A stretch of DNA of 64,000 nucleotides from Sphingobacteriales bacterium (GTDB taxonomy: Bacteria > Bacteroidota > Bacteroidia > Chitinophagales > UBA2359): positions 558,001 through 622,000 of the forward strand of contig CP064999.1 of NCBI GenBank assembly GCA_016700115.1. The letters are read 5' to 3'. Below, one piece after another: positions 47,581 through 57,230 of this stretch. The number at the start of each line of letters is the position of its first letter. The first letter of the stretch is position 1. The position numbers and the translations under genes were made by a program. The notes below the pieces were generated by a model. The model saw only the letters and a list, made by a program, of their open reading frames with translations, was not told the DNA's origin and did no database searches.

Positions 47581-49065
47581 TTATCGCTGTCCGATGTTTT
47601 TTGAGAAGTCAATTTTTAACAACATGAAATCATTGCGCTCATTGAAGGCGGGCAACACGATAATATCGGGGGCAACCTGTTTTCCGTACCGGGGGGCAAT
47701 CATTACGTTATAATCTTTTGACCTCAGCAGGCTGGAAACCGTATATTGTCCGTCGCTATCGAGAATAAAGTTGTTTAGGTTGGTGGTGCTCGAAATGTCT
47801 TCGTTAAAAATAATGTTCAACTGGCTTCGGTTATTTACCAAAGCAAATGAAGAATAATAGCCTCCGTCATCGTCTGATGATTGTCTTTTCTGCACAACAT
47901 TTCCCCAATACATCGTGCCATCCGGATTGATGGAAAGCAGCAACACATCGTTGTAATAATAGCTTGTACCAAGTTGACGGGCATAAAAATTATCAAAAGT
48001 TGAGCGGGGCATATTTTGCTGTACGGTATAAAAAAGTTCTCCAATGAGCAATGCCCCCCCGTCTTGTCGGGTAATCAGTTTTCGGATGCGAAGGTTGCTG
48101 ATTTGGTCGCGGCTTCGTACTAATGTGTTTCTGCTGACGCGTCTGATGATTTCTGAATTAAAGGGCGCAAAGGTTTGCTCACTGACGATGCCGGCAGTCA
48201 GGTCAATAAAAAGGTAAAAATAGCCGCTGATATCGTTCGATTGTTTTTCGGTATAAAAACCGGCAGCCACAATACGGTTGTTGCGGTCATCCACCTCAAA
48301 CTTAATGTCGCTCAGTAAATACTGTACATTTTCTATCTGGACAATGCTTAGTTTGTTAGTGGCAAAATTGTAACGCAGCAGCTTAAAATTGTCGTACAAA
48401 GAGTTGTTGTTGCTGATGACTCGTTTGACCTGAGCGTCCAATAAAAAAATTTCCCCCTCGTTGCTCAAAAAATTATCTTCGTTAATCAGTTTGTTGGTAA
48501 TAGGGATGTTTTTTCGCCCTAAAATGTCGAGGTTTTTATTGAGAACAACACAATTGACACTGCTGATACCATTAAAGTCATTGGTCATTCGTTGCAGACA
48601 GATGAAGGATTTATTTTTGGAAACTGAAATCTGATAACTATATCCATAAGAGCCAAAATTTCGCTGAATGGTATCTACCACCACTTCCGGCATCAATTGG
48701 TGCAAATCGTCGCTGACCTTTCTGGCATATACATAAGTAATTTGTTTTTGTTTGAGGGTATAAAAAATCAGCAATTCGTTTTTGTAAGGAACAATGCCGA
48801 TGACCTTTGACTTTTTGTCGGGCAAAAAAAGTTCCTTGTTCCATTTCAGGCTGAGGTTTTCCATATCATAGGCCTCTATCGCATGATAGCGCTCCCCCCA
48901 TTTATGCAACAACAGCCCTGCATCGGTATGTCCCAACACTTCGTAATCGCTGATTTTTCCCGCTATTTTCTGAGGTCGGGAAAAAGAGGTTTCCTGCCCA
49001 TAAAAAACAGGGGTTGTCAGCAACAAAAGCAGGACGTATAGTATTGATTTTTTGTAGTATGGCAT
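47581..49065 (-). CDS. Exported protein of unknown function
   Basis: 494 residues. The N-terminus (KKSILYVLLLLLTTPVFYGQE) is a signal peptide. The mature part is beta-rich with recurring short strand-turn units (LLLHKWGERYHAIEAYD, NELLIFYTLKQK, RIVAAGFYTEK, ALLIGELFYTV), which suggests a propeller-like fold, but I recognise no named family. No C-terminal sorting domain, so probably periplasmic or outer-membrane associated. It is bracketed by copies of the 110-bp miniature repeat. Confidence 0.75.
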   Translation of the reverse strand: MPYYKKSILYVLLLLLTTPVFYGQETSFSRPQKIAGKISDYEVLGHTDAGLLLHKWGERYHAIEAYDMENLSLKWNKELFLPDKKSKVIGIVPYKNELLIFYTLKQKQITYVYARKVSDDLHQLMPEVVVDTIQRNFGSYGYSYQISVSKNKSFICLQRMTNDFNGISSVNCVVLNKNLDILGRKNIPITNKLINEDNFLSNEGEIFLLDAQVKRVISNNNSLYDNFKLLRYNFATNKLSIVQIENVQYLLSDIKFEVDDRNNRIVAAGFYTEKQSNDISGYFYLFIDLTAGIVSEQTFAPFNSEIIRRVSRNTLVRSRDQISNLRIRKLITRQDGGALLIGELFYTVQQNMPRSTFDNFYARQLGTSYYYNDVLLLSINPDGTMYWGNVVQKRQSSDDDGGYYSSFALVNNRSQLNIIFNEDISSTTNLNNFILDSDGQYTVSSLLRSKDYNVMIAPRYGKQVAPDIIVLPAFNERNDFMLLKIDFSKNIGQR

Positions 49066-49222
49066 AGAAATAAAATAACCTGAAAACGATACACAATGTT
49101 CATCAATCTGTAGGAGGTAAAATGTCGTTACAAGTGCATTTTAGCCGAGACAGATGATAGAATTTGTCCGGTAAATTTATTAATAAAAACTGTTTACCGG
49201 AATGGTGTGCTTAGATTTCAAA

Positions 49223-49331
49223 TAATACCACTTCACAATCTAAAAGAACCCACCCCTAACCCTCCGAGGAGGGGAATTTAAAGACGTTTGTCAGTATTTG
49301 ATGATTCAAAATTAAATCATAGTTGGTATAA
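49223..49331. repeat. 110-bp miniature repeat, copy 3
   Basis: Same orientation again, 1.7 kb away, on the other side of the 494-residue gene, with an intact central hairpin. One base shorter than copies 1 and 2. Confidence 0.75.
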
Positions 49332-49366
49332 GGTTTGTTTTTGTTTGTTTGTTAATAAAAACTGAA

Positions 49367-49398
49367 CTGCCCCGCCTTTTATTACAAAGACGGGGCAG
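49367..49398 (-). terminator. Terminator of the CBS-domain gene
   Basis: CTGCCCCG (49367-49374) pairs with CGGGGCAG (49391-49398) around a 16-base loop. On the minus strand it is followed by TTCAGTTTTTATTAA. It lies 37 bp past the stop codon at 49435. Confidence 0.7.
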
Positions 49399-49434
49399 TG
49401 AAGCTATCATTAAAGGGTAATCCTGTTTATGTTA

Positions 49435-49857
49435 TTATCCGTATGTGGCAAATTGTTTTACAATATCGCGAACCGTGATAATACCTTTGATTTTTCCGTT
49501 TTCGTCAACAACCGGAAGCGACTGAATGCCTTTATTGATAAATATCTCTGACGCATGACCGATTGTTTCGTCTTCGGTGATGGTTACGGGATCGGAGGTC
49601 ATAATATCAGCAAGTTTAAACTTAGCATTAACTTCTGCTTCGCTGACCGTTGAGGATTTGGCAACTTCTGCGTTATAAGTTCTCAGCACATCATAGGAAC
49701 TGATAATACCCACTACTTTATCACTTTCATCAACAATAGGAAGATGATGAAGATTGAACTCTAAAAACAATTGACATGCCTGAGAAAACGTATGTGCAGC
49801 AGTTGCCACAATTACATGATGACTCATCACCTCTGAAATTTTGACGCTTTTTTGCAT
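49435..49857 (-). CDS. CBS-domain pair protein
   Basis: 140 residues made of two CBS motifs and little else. The first spans ~10-65 (SEVMSHHVIVATAAHTF ... LPIVDESDKVVGIIS) and the second ~80-138 (ADIMTSDPVTITEDETIG ... LPVVDENGKIKGIITVRDIV). Such stand-alone modules bind adenosine nucleotides and act as energy or redox sensors, or regulate partners. The partner is not identifiable here. Monocistronic, with a promoter box upstream and a strong terminator downstream. Confidence 0.9.
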   Translation of the reverse strand: MQKSVKISEVMSHHVIVATAAHTFSQACQLFLEFNLHHLPIVDESDKVVGIISSYDVLRTYNAEVAKSSTVSEAEVNAKFKLADIMTSDPVTITEDETIGHASEIFINKGIQSLPVVDENGKIKGIITVRDIVKQFATYG

Positions 49858-49903
49858 AACCTATGAATTGGATTTTGGTTTTGAAATATTCTTTTTGATA
49901 GGA

Positions 49904-49931
49904 CAAAGTTACTGCTTTTGCAATAGTCAAA
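49904..49931 (-). promoter_or_regulatory. Probable promoter of the CBS-domain gene
   Basis: On the minus strand TTTG is followed after 16 bases by TAACTTTG (49911-49904). The -7 box is perfect; the spacing is shorter than usual. Confidence 0.45.
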
Positions 49932-50160
49932 GATGATTTGCCGCAGTTTTGCAGATGATTTTTGTCATTATACGCCTTTGCCGGTAAAACTTTCCACTTT
50001 GAAAGGGAGGTAAAAAGGTTATTCTGCTACCTTATTCAAAAGAACTTCTACCTTGTCTCCCACGTTTTACATCCCCTATGTTTCCGGTGGGAAACTGCCT
50101 CCGATTAAGAGGAACAAATGTGCCTTTTATCATTATTGAATGAAGCTAAAAGGTAGATAG

Positions 50161-50213
50161 AAGCGATACTTTTATCGCTTAAACCATTCCCTCTCTCCGA
50201 TACAAGTATCGGA
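50161..50213. repeat. Paired hairpins after the 2327-residue T9SS cargo gene
   Basis: Two palindromes in a row: AAGCGATA-CTTT-TATCGCTT (50161-50180) and TCCGATAC-AA-GTATCGGA (50196-50213), ending 34 bp from the stop codon at 50247. A very similar pair with the same order and spacing follows paralogue 1 (35950-35998), and single copies of the second palindrome follow paralogues 2 and 3. Confidence 0.7.
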
Positions 50214-50246
50214 ACTACCTGATGCGCTACTTAAACCCTAAAAAAC

Positions 50247-53200
50247 CTACCTCTTCACCAATTTTACCCTTGCTTGCGCGGTTTGGTTGTTAAGCTGCAA
50301 AATGTAAACTCCGACAGGTAAATGTTCTATGTTCAGACTATAGTTTTCGGGTAGATAGGGTATTGTTTCCACCAATACCCGCTGACCCATTATGTTGACA
50401 AGGGTGATGGTACAATGGTCGGTTTGCAGGGTGCTGGGGAGTTTCCATTCTATGTAAATTAAGCCGTCTGTCGGGTTGGGATAGATGTTCGGGACGGGAA
50501 CTAGTTTCGGCAAAGTTGTCGGAATACCGATAATCACTTCTTCCACAATCTGCACCTGATCTTCTCCCGAACCGAGCGCAAACGTATTGAGCGTGCCATC
50601 AACGGCTACGACATTGCCTATAGTCATGGCCGCAAAACTGCCAATTGGGGCATCGGGTTTTACCTGTATGCGTAAGGTGCAGATAACCCCGTATCCGCTG
50701 AACGGAAACAGCCCGTTTCGGGTAAATACCATGCTGACGATGCCGTTTCCGGTATCAATGCCGGCGTTGGTGAAATAATCAGAGCCTATGTTTCCCAACG
50801 GCGAACCACTGTAATCCAATGTAAGGGTGCTTATGTCTAATTTTGAAGCGTCTATGGCTATATCAAAACTGAAGCCCTGCACATTTTCAACCCCCTCTTC
50901 CATGCTGCCCAACCACAAGGGGACTTGGATAACGTCGCCTTGATTGGCGGTTTCGGGCATATCGGGAAATATGCCGGGCATCAAGCCGTCGGCAACCACA
51001 TCACCAGATAATCGAGCATGGGTAAAGCCCTGATTGATGATAGTGGCGCTGATATCGGTATTGTCTATCCATCCATTGCCGCTTGCATCAATGTATCGGG
51101 CACTTATTTCCTCCCCGTTAAAAATAATGGGCGATTGCAGCCATTCTTCCCCCAACTGATAGGGCTGCCAAGTGATTCCCTGTACATTTCGGGACGGGCC
51201 CTGCATATTAAAACAGGTACCGGTCAAAATATAATCCAACGAATTTACTATGCCGTTGTTGTCAGCATCGCCCGGCCAACAAAAATCACCCGCGACAATC
51301 TCCCCTTCGGCAGGGGCACAACTGTTCAGCCCTATAATCTGACTGGCATCGGTAATGGCTTCGGTGGCTGCAAAATCAAACGTTACAGTTTGGTTTTCGT
51401 CGGGTTGAGGGGCAACCACAAAGGTCAGCGTAAACAGCAAGCCCGTTCCGTTGGCGGCAGTTGTGCTGGTAACGCCCGTCTGTATCTGACCAGTCGTTGG
51501 ATTGTCAAGGAAAATTCCCGGAACCGGACTGCTGAAAAAAGTGCCGATTCCGTAGCCCACATAATTGAGATAGGCGGTATTGTATTGCAAAACGGGGTTA
51601 ATGGCTTTGACCGGAGTAGTCAAATCGTTCACCCACACTTCTACCTGAAACTGCTCGCCGGGGCTTATTATGGACGGCCCTACAATACATAAATCGCCAT
51701 CCGAAAACTCAGAATTGACCTGAATATAATTGCCGGCACAGTATTGGTCTGTTCCCGAAAATCCGGTTGCGGTCAGGCAGATGCTGTAAAAACCGGGTGA
51801 CGAAAAGGTAAACTGCGGGTTAATTGCCGATGAAGAGCCTATTGGCTGTCCGACACTGTTGTAAATAGTCCAGCTATAAGCATTGGCACCGGTTGACTGA
51901 TTGATGAACGAAACGGTTAGCGGGGCTGCCCCCGAAACGGGTATTGCCGTGAAATAAGCTACCACAGGCGCTACGCCGGGTTGAACGATGATATAGTTCG
52001 GCCGCGTTTCCAGAACAGGCGAACTGTCTGTTACCCGCGAAAGACTGACTGTATAAATGCCCGGAGCGGTATAGGTGTGCTGTGGGTTGGCAACAGAGGA
52101 ACTGTTGCCATCGCCGAACTGCCAGTAAAACATAGTACTGCCGGTACTGTTGTGGTTAAACTGTACGGTCAGCGGGGCTATTCCGCTAGTGGGAGTTCCG
52201 TTAAACAAGGGTTCCGATGCTCCCGCATTGACGGTTATGGTTTGGGAATAATGCCCGGAACAACCCATGCTGCTGTATGCATACAGCTCAACCAAATAGG
52301 TGCCGGGCAGGGTAAAGGTATGGTTCAGGTCTTCGGCGCTGCCAACCACCGCGCCGTTGATGCGCCATTGATAGGTTACAGCACCCGTAGTGCCGTTGTT
52401 GAAAAAGACGGAGCCGCCCGTGTTGATAGTTGTTGCCGAAGGTGCAAAAACAGTGTTGGGAACAGGGTGAACAGTAACTACAACACTATTGGAAACGGCG
52501 GTACAGTTATTGGAAGTTGTAACGGTTACGTTGTAAACGCCCGATTGTGTAACGGTTATGGTATTAGAACTTTGCCCGCTGCTCCAACCGATATTCGGAT
52601 AGCTTCCGGACAGACTGAGCTGCACACTGCCCCCCTGACAAAACGTTGTACTGCCCAAAGCCTGAACTACGGGACTGACGGGCGGCAGTATGGTAATGGT
52701 TTGGGATGAAGCAGCCGGACATCCGGCAGGTACGCTGCTGCTCAGGGTAAACATTACCGTATAAACGCCTGCATCTTTATCGGGCGAAGCGTTGAAATAA
52801 CGACCTGAAGAAACGGTTGCGGGATTGCTGCCCGGCGGGGCTTGCGTGATTGTCCAAACTCCTGTTTCAGAAGTTATTTTAAGGGTGTTTAGGTCAAACG
52901 CGCTGCTGTTGTAACAAAGAGGGTTGGACGGAGCAAAGGTTTCAACGCTCGGACAGGCGGTGCAAACTGCTGTTGCGATGCCTCCGGCAGAACAGGCGGG
53001 CGCTCCGCCTTCTGCTAGAGGAGTACCCGGCACGTAAGCCCTCCAAAAAATTGTTTGTCCGTTGTAGGAAGTGGCGGGGGGAGCGGCCTCCCAACTGCCG
53101 AAACCCCAGTCGTATTCTATGAACAGGCTGCCTCCGCCCGTGCAGTTGGGCAATACTTGTAAACTACAGCCTCCGGCAGGAGCCACCACCGCCGAAGAGG

Positions 53201-56200
53201 GAAAGGGGTAAACCTGCAAAGTCAGGGTTCCGGCCGCTATGGGCGCTGCACCCGGGTTGGAACACAAGATACCGGCATAGAGGGTAACGTTTTGCGCTAT
53301 GCACTCGTTGCCGGTATGTACAGCGGTATAGCCGGCAGCCAAAGGATTGGTAAGCGCGGGGTTGGAGTACCATTTAATTCCATCGAACTTGCCGTAGGTG
53401 TCGCTGTATTGCAACAGGGTATTGGCAACAGCAAAGTTGGGAACAGCGCCCTCGCATAGGGACTCCGTGGCGGTAATGGCAGCGGTAACGATAGGGCAGG
53501 TGGGGCAACCCGCTATAATGCAGTTATTGACGCTGCAATCGGGGTTGCCGTCGCCATCATTGTCGGGAGTGCCGGCAACGTAGGCTCGGTAACAGCTTAT
53601 ATCGTCGTTCAATACCGCGCCACCTGCACCCGAACCCGGCGGAGGAGTGCTGCTCCATACCCCATCGTGCAGATATTCGAGTACCACGCTGCCCGAAGTG
53701 CAGTTGTTTTGAGCAGCCAAAGAGCAGCCGCCAACCTGAACAATGTCTTGAGGGGCGGTATAGATTTGCAAAGTCAGAGAGCCGGCGGGTATTGGCACTT
53801 GGGTAGTATCCTGACAAATCAGGGCAGCATAAAGGGTGGTGGTTTGCGGCAAACAGGTATTGCTCAATGAATGATTGGCGGTATAGGCAGCGGGGTTAAT
53901 CTGCACGGTCAACCCCGGATTGCTGTACCAATGTATGGCCTCTAATTGGTTGTATTCATCGGTATAGCCTATTGCAGCGGCGGCACTGCCAAAATCGGGA
54001 ATATTGCCTTCGCAAATGGCTTGGGTAGCGGCAAGAGGTGCGGTTATGGTAGGGCAGGGGCAGGTGGAAGGGGTTTCGGATAGGACAGATAAACCGGCAC
54101 TTGTTCCAATCCATTTATTCCCATCTGCATCTATAGCTAAAGCTTGAACATAATCATTAAGCAAACCCGAATTTGAAGCGTTGTAAGTTATCCAATTTGT
54201 TCCATCAAATCTCGTCAACCCTCCAAATGTTCCTATCCATTTATTCCCGCTCGCATCTATGTTTATTGCAGTAACTTTGTTACTTGGCAACCCTGAATTT
54301 GAAGTGTTGTAAGTTATCCAATTTGTTCCATCAAATCTCGCTAACCCTCCATCAGTTCCAATCCATTTATCCCCGCTCGTATCTATGGTTATTGCATTAA
54401 CATAGTTATTTGGTAACCCTGAATTTAAAGTGTAGTAAGATGTCCAGTTTGTCCCGTCAAATCTTGCCAAACCAAAATTAGTACCAATCCATTTATTCCC
54501 GTCTGCATCTATAGCTAAGTCTTCATTAATACCTAGAGACAATCCAGAAGCAGAAGCATCATAAGTTGTCCATGTTGTACCATCAAACTTTTTTAACCCT
54601 TCATTATCATAACCAAGTCCGACTATATTACATGGATTAATCCATACATTTCCAGTACCATCAATTGCAATTGATCTGAAAACACCGTTGTTATAATATT
54701 CTGTCCATACAGTGCCATCAAATTTAAATAAGCTTCCATTCAAACTTCCACCTCCAAACCCTACTCCATAAATTTGTATTCCAACCCAAATATTCTCAAG
54801 TTCATCTGTAGCAATAGCAGCAATAAAAACATCAGTATCGTCAGGGAACTCCGAATCAAAATTAATATAAGTTATCCAGTTTGTTCCATCAAATCTCGAT
54901 AACCATCCACCAGTTCCAATCCATTTATGTCCAGTTGCATCTATAACTATAGCATTAATGTTATCAGAAGGCAATCCCGAATTATAATTTGTCCAAACTT
55001 CCCCACCCCCACAAGGATTACTGCTCACTGTTACACTTTGGCAGGAATAATTGTTTCCGCAGGCATTGCTGACCGTCAGGCAGACATTATAGTTTCCGGC
55101 AGTGTTGTATGTATGTGTCGTGCTTTGCCCCGTTCCGGTATTGCCGTCTCCGTAGTTCCACGAATAAGATGCGTTGAGGGGGACGGCTGTAAAGTTTGCC
55201 TGTAGTTCAGAAGTATAGAAGCTGAAGGAAGGCGGGCTAAGAGGCGCAATCACCGTAATGCTTTTGGTGGTGGTATAAACGCAGGAAGCTGCCGTGCTGT
55301 ATGTGTAGGTAACAATATACGTACCTGCCCCGGCAAGGTTGGGATAGAAGGTATTGCCCGACATTCCGCTGCCTGTAAATGCCCCTCCGGAGGGCGAGCC
55401 GGTCAGTGGTATGGCCGCCCCGTTTGTGCAGGCTGTAGCAGGCAATCCGTTGATTACCGGCGTGATAGCTGCACACGGACTTGCGCTGCAAGATACGGCA
55501 GACGATGCTGCACTGTTTTGGCAGGTATAAGCCCCCAAGGCCATCACCGCGCAGGTGGCGATTGTTCCCGGTGTCAGTCCGCTAAGGGTATGGTTCAGCA
55601 ATCCCGTGGAAGACTGCCAAGCACCCCCGTTAATGCTCACCATATAGCCCGTTGCCCCGCCGACGCTGTTCCATCCGAAGACAATGCTGTTGGGCGTTTC
55701 GGAAGAACATGTCGGGATAGGGGCGGACAGCACGCTCAAAGTAGTCAGGACAATGCCGTTGGAAAAAGCGGAAACGCAGGCAGGTAGGGTAGAAGAAATC
55801 AAATAGGCGGTATAAGTTCCCGCCTGCGTTGCAGGATAAGTTTCGCCGGTTGCGCCGCCAATATCCACCCCGTTTCGTCGCCACTGAATATAAAATCCCG
55901 TCGGTGCAGCGCTTGTTACATTCAAATTGACGGAAGAAGGGCTGCCCGTTCCCGAAGGGCAAAGTTGCGTTCCGCCCGTAGAATTAATAGCTGGTGCGGT
56001 GGGAACGGCGCAGGGCGGTTCGGCCAAGATTTCAATATTGTGGGCGGCACTTGCATTGAAATTGCAAACCAAGGCGTTCAGTATCGCGCGGTCGTTAATG
56101 TTGGCGGCATTGTATTTTTGTACTACTGCCACCACGTACATATTGGCGGCGTTATAGGTTGAAGGAATGGTATAGGTATAAGTGGTAGAAAATTCCTGAT

Positions 56201-57230
56201 CGGCTTCAATGCTGCCCGGTATCACTCCGGCAGTACCCCAAGACCCGCCCGTAATTTTACGAACCACATGTCTGTGGTCGTAGCCGGTTATCGGGTTAGG
56301 GTAAGAATAATAAGGGTGGGTAGGTCCGCCATACGCACTGCTTTGGTAGCTGTAATAGTTGCTTTGATTGTAAGAAGAACCTCCGGTAACATGGTCTTCC
56401 ACTATAAAGCAATTAAGACGGTATTCTCCGTTAAGTGGCGCGGTGAAATGTGCCGTGGCATTTATGGTCAGCAACCGGGTAGTATTGTTGTAAGTCGTGT
56501 TGGTTTCTATAGCAACGGGGGATTGAACGCTCAAACGATTTATCACTCTGTTTTGCCACTCTACCCGATTTGTTCCTATTTCAGATGTTCCCGGAAATAA
56601 AAACCTGTCTATCAATCCGGAAGGATAGCTGAAAATATAGGCATCATTTATGCCATTATAATCAGCCGTAGTCATCACATCGTTATGAGCCGATAACCAT
56701 ATTGCATTTGGATAGGCGTTTACGATGTTTTCGGCCTTCAAAGCCCCGTCCGGACAAAATCCGCACCAAGCTCCCGTAAATTCCTCCAACAACACTTTCT
56801 TTTCAGGCAGTTTCAACATTCCCGAACATTGTTTGGTCAGGATATTGTTGGTGTTGTTTTGGTCAGTTCCTCCGTTTGGGGAAGAAAGGGTTACTTCCAC
56901 GTTGTAAAACACGGGCATATTTACCATAAAAGTTCCGCTTGTGGTGAAGTTAAAGGTAGCTCCCGATGCTAACCCCATTCCCGAAAGTGTTTGCTGCGTA
57001 ATGGACCCTTCGTTTACCCTCCATGAAAGCGTTACAGAGTTTATGGTCTGAATGCCGTTGTTGCGGATAGTCCCGGTTAAGGAATAGTTGCCCGGGGTGA
57101 GCAGGTCAGGCAGGGTGATGCTGTTTACGGCGACATCCAAATTATAGGTTTGCGCCGATAAAAAATTGTCGTAAGCAGAGCCGAAAAACAGGAAGAACAA
57201 CACTGATAAAATGGTAAAATTCCGTTTCAT
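50247..57230 (-). CDS. Giant multidomain T9SS cargo: Omp28-like, propeller, PKD, cohesin/dockerin-like
   Basis: 2327 residues from the ATG at 57230 (preceded by an in-frame TTG at 57251). Order of domains: signal peptide (~1-27); CARDB-like sandwich (~30-130); Omp28-type thioredoxin-like region with FTGAWCGFCPDG (CxxC near 155); Ig/FN3-like units; PKD (SYSWNYGDGNTG); seven two-component-regulator-type propeller repeats of ~42 residues (~747-1050; DASGNKWIGTFGGLTRFDG); repeated units with CEGxxPxF (~1060-1350); more Ig and PKD units (FYWQFGDGNSS); a cohesin-like beta-sandwich (~1850-1985); a dockerin-like GDADNNGIVNSLD; and a final type A sorting domain (IYPNPTDGLIYIEW ... PVGVYILQL). Secreted or surface-attached; function unknown. 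Cohesin and dockerin calls are by pattern only. Confidence 0.88.
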   Translation of the reverse strand: MKRNFTILSVLFFLFFGSAYDNFLSAQTYNLDVAVNSITLPDLLTPGNYSLTGTIRNNGIQTINSVTLSWRVNEGSITQQTLSGMGLASGATFNFTTSGTFMVNMPVFYNVEVTLSSPNGGTDQNNTNNILTKQCSGMLKLPEKKVLLEEFTGAWCGFCPDGALKAENIVNAYPNAIWLSAHNDVMTTADYNGINDAYIFSYPSGLIDRFLFPGTSEIGTNRVEWQNRVINRLSVQSPVAIETNTTYNNTTRLLTINATAHFTAPLNGEYRLNCFIVEDHVTGGSSYNQSNYYSYQSSAYGGPTHPYYSYPNPITGYDHRHVVRKITGGSWGTAGVIPGSIEADQEFSTTYTYTIPSTYNAANMYVVAVVQKYNAANINDRAILNALVCNFNASAAHNIEILAEPPCAVPTAPAINSTGGTQLCPSGTGSPSSVNLNVTSAAPTGFYIQWRRNGVDIGGATGETYPATQAGTYTAYLISSTLPACVSAFSNGIVLTTLSVLSAPIPTCSSETPNSIVFGWNSVGGATGYMVSINGGAWQSSTGLLNHTLSGLTPGTIATCAVMALGAYTCQNSAASSAVSCSASPCAAITPVINGLPATACTNGAAIPLTGSPSGGAFTGSGMSGNTFYPNLAGAGTYIVTYTYSTAASCVYTTTKSITVIAPLSPPSFSFYTSELQANFTAVPLNASYSWNYGDGNTGTGQSTTHTYNTAGNYNVCLTVSNACGNNYSCQSVTVSSNPCGGGEVWTNYNSGLPSDNINAIVIDATGHKWIGTGGWLSRFDGTNWITYINFDSEFPDDTDVFIAAIATDELENIWVGIQIYGVGFGGGSLNGSLFKFDGTVWTEYYNNGVFRSIAIDGTGNVWINPCNIVGLGYDNEGLKKFDGTTWTTYDASASGLSLGINEDLAIDADGNKWIGTNFGLARFDGTNWTSYYTLNSGLPNNYVNAITIDTSGDKWIGTDGGLARFDGTNWITYNTSNSGLPSNKVTAINIDASGNKWIGTFGGLTRFDGTNWITYNASNSGLLNDYVQALAIDADGNKWIGTSAGLSVLSETPSTCPCPTITAPLAATQAICEGNIPDFGSAAAAIGYTDEYNQLEAIHWYSNPGLTVQINPAAYTANHSLSNTCLPQTTTLYAALICQDTTQVPIPAGSLTLQIYTAPQDIVQVGGCSLAAQNNCTSGSVVLEYLHDGVWSSTPPPGSGAGGAVLNDDISCYRAYVAGTPDNDGDGNPDCSVNNCIIAGCPTCPIVTAAITATESLCEGAVPNFAVANTLLQYSDTYGKFDGIKWYSNPALTNPLAAGYTAVHTGNECIAQNVTLYAGILCSNPGAAPIAAGTLTLQVYPFPSSAVVAPAGGCSLQVLPNCTGGGSLFIEYDWGFGSWEAAPPATSYNGQTIFWRAYVPGTPLAEGGAPACSAGGIATAVCTACPSVETFAPSNPLCYNSSAFDLNTLKITSETGVWTITQAPPGSNPATVSSGRYFNASPDKDAGVYTVMFTLSSSVPAGCPAASSQTITILPPVSPVVQALGSTTFCQGGSVQLSLSGSYPNIGWSSGQSSNTITVTQSGVYNVTVTTSNNCTAVSNSVVVTVHPVPNTVFAPSATTINTGGSVFFNNGTTGAVTYQWRINGAVVGSAEDLNHTFTLPGTYLVELYAYSSMGCSGHYSQTITVNAGASEPLFNGTPTSGIAPLTVQFNHNSTGSTMFYWQFGDGNSSSVANPQHTYTAPGIYTVSLSRVTDSSPVLETRPNYIIVQPGVAPVVAYFTAIPVSGAAPLTVSFINQSTGANAYSWTIYNSVGQPIGSSSAINPQFTFSSPGFYSICLTATGFSGTDQYCAGNYIQVNSEFSDGDLCIVGPSIISPGEQFQVEVWVNDLTTPVKAINPVLQYNTAYLNYVGYGIGTFFSSPVPGIFLDNPTTGQIQTGVTSTTAANGTGLLFTLTFVVAPQPDENQTVTFDFAATEAITDASQIIGLNSCAPAEGEIVAGDFCWPGDADNNGIVNSLDYILTGTCFNMQGPSRNVQGITWQPYQLGEEWLQSPIIFNGEEISARYIDASGNGWIDNTDISATIINQGFTHARLSGDVVADGLMPGIFPDMPETANQGDVIQVPLWLGSMEEGVENVQGFSFDIAIDASKLDISTLTLDYSGSPLGNIGSDYFTNAGIDTGNGIVSMVFTRNGLFPFSGYGVICTLRIQVKPDAPIGSFAAMTIGNVVAVDGTLNTFALGSGEDQVQIVEEVIIGIPTTLPKLVPVPNIYPNPTDGLIYIEWKLPSTLQTDHCTITLVNIMGQRVLVETIPYLPENYSLNIEHLPVGVYILQLNNQTAQARVKLVKR
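54100..54960. repeat. 126-bp propeller repeats in the 2327-residue gene
   Basis: AAGTTATCCAATTTGTTCC recurs with a 126-bp (42-codon) period around 54185 and 54311, and again near 54870; further units are diverged. Seven units in all, the number of blades in a two-component-regulator propeller. Confidence 0.75.
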
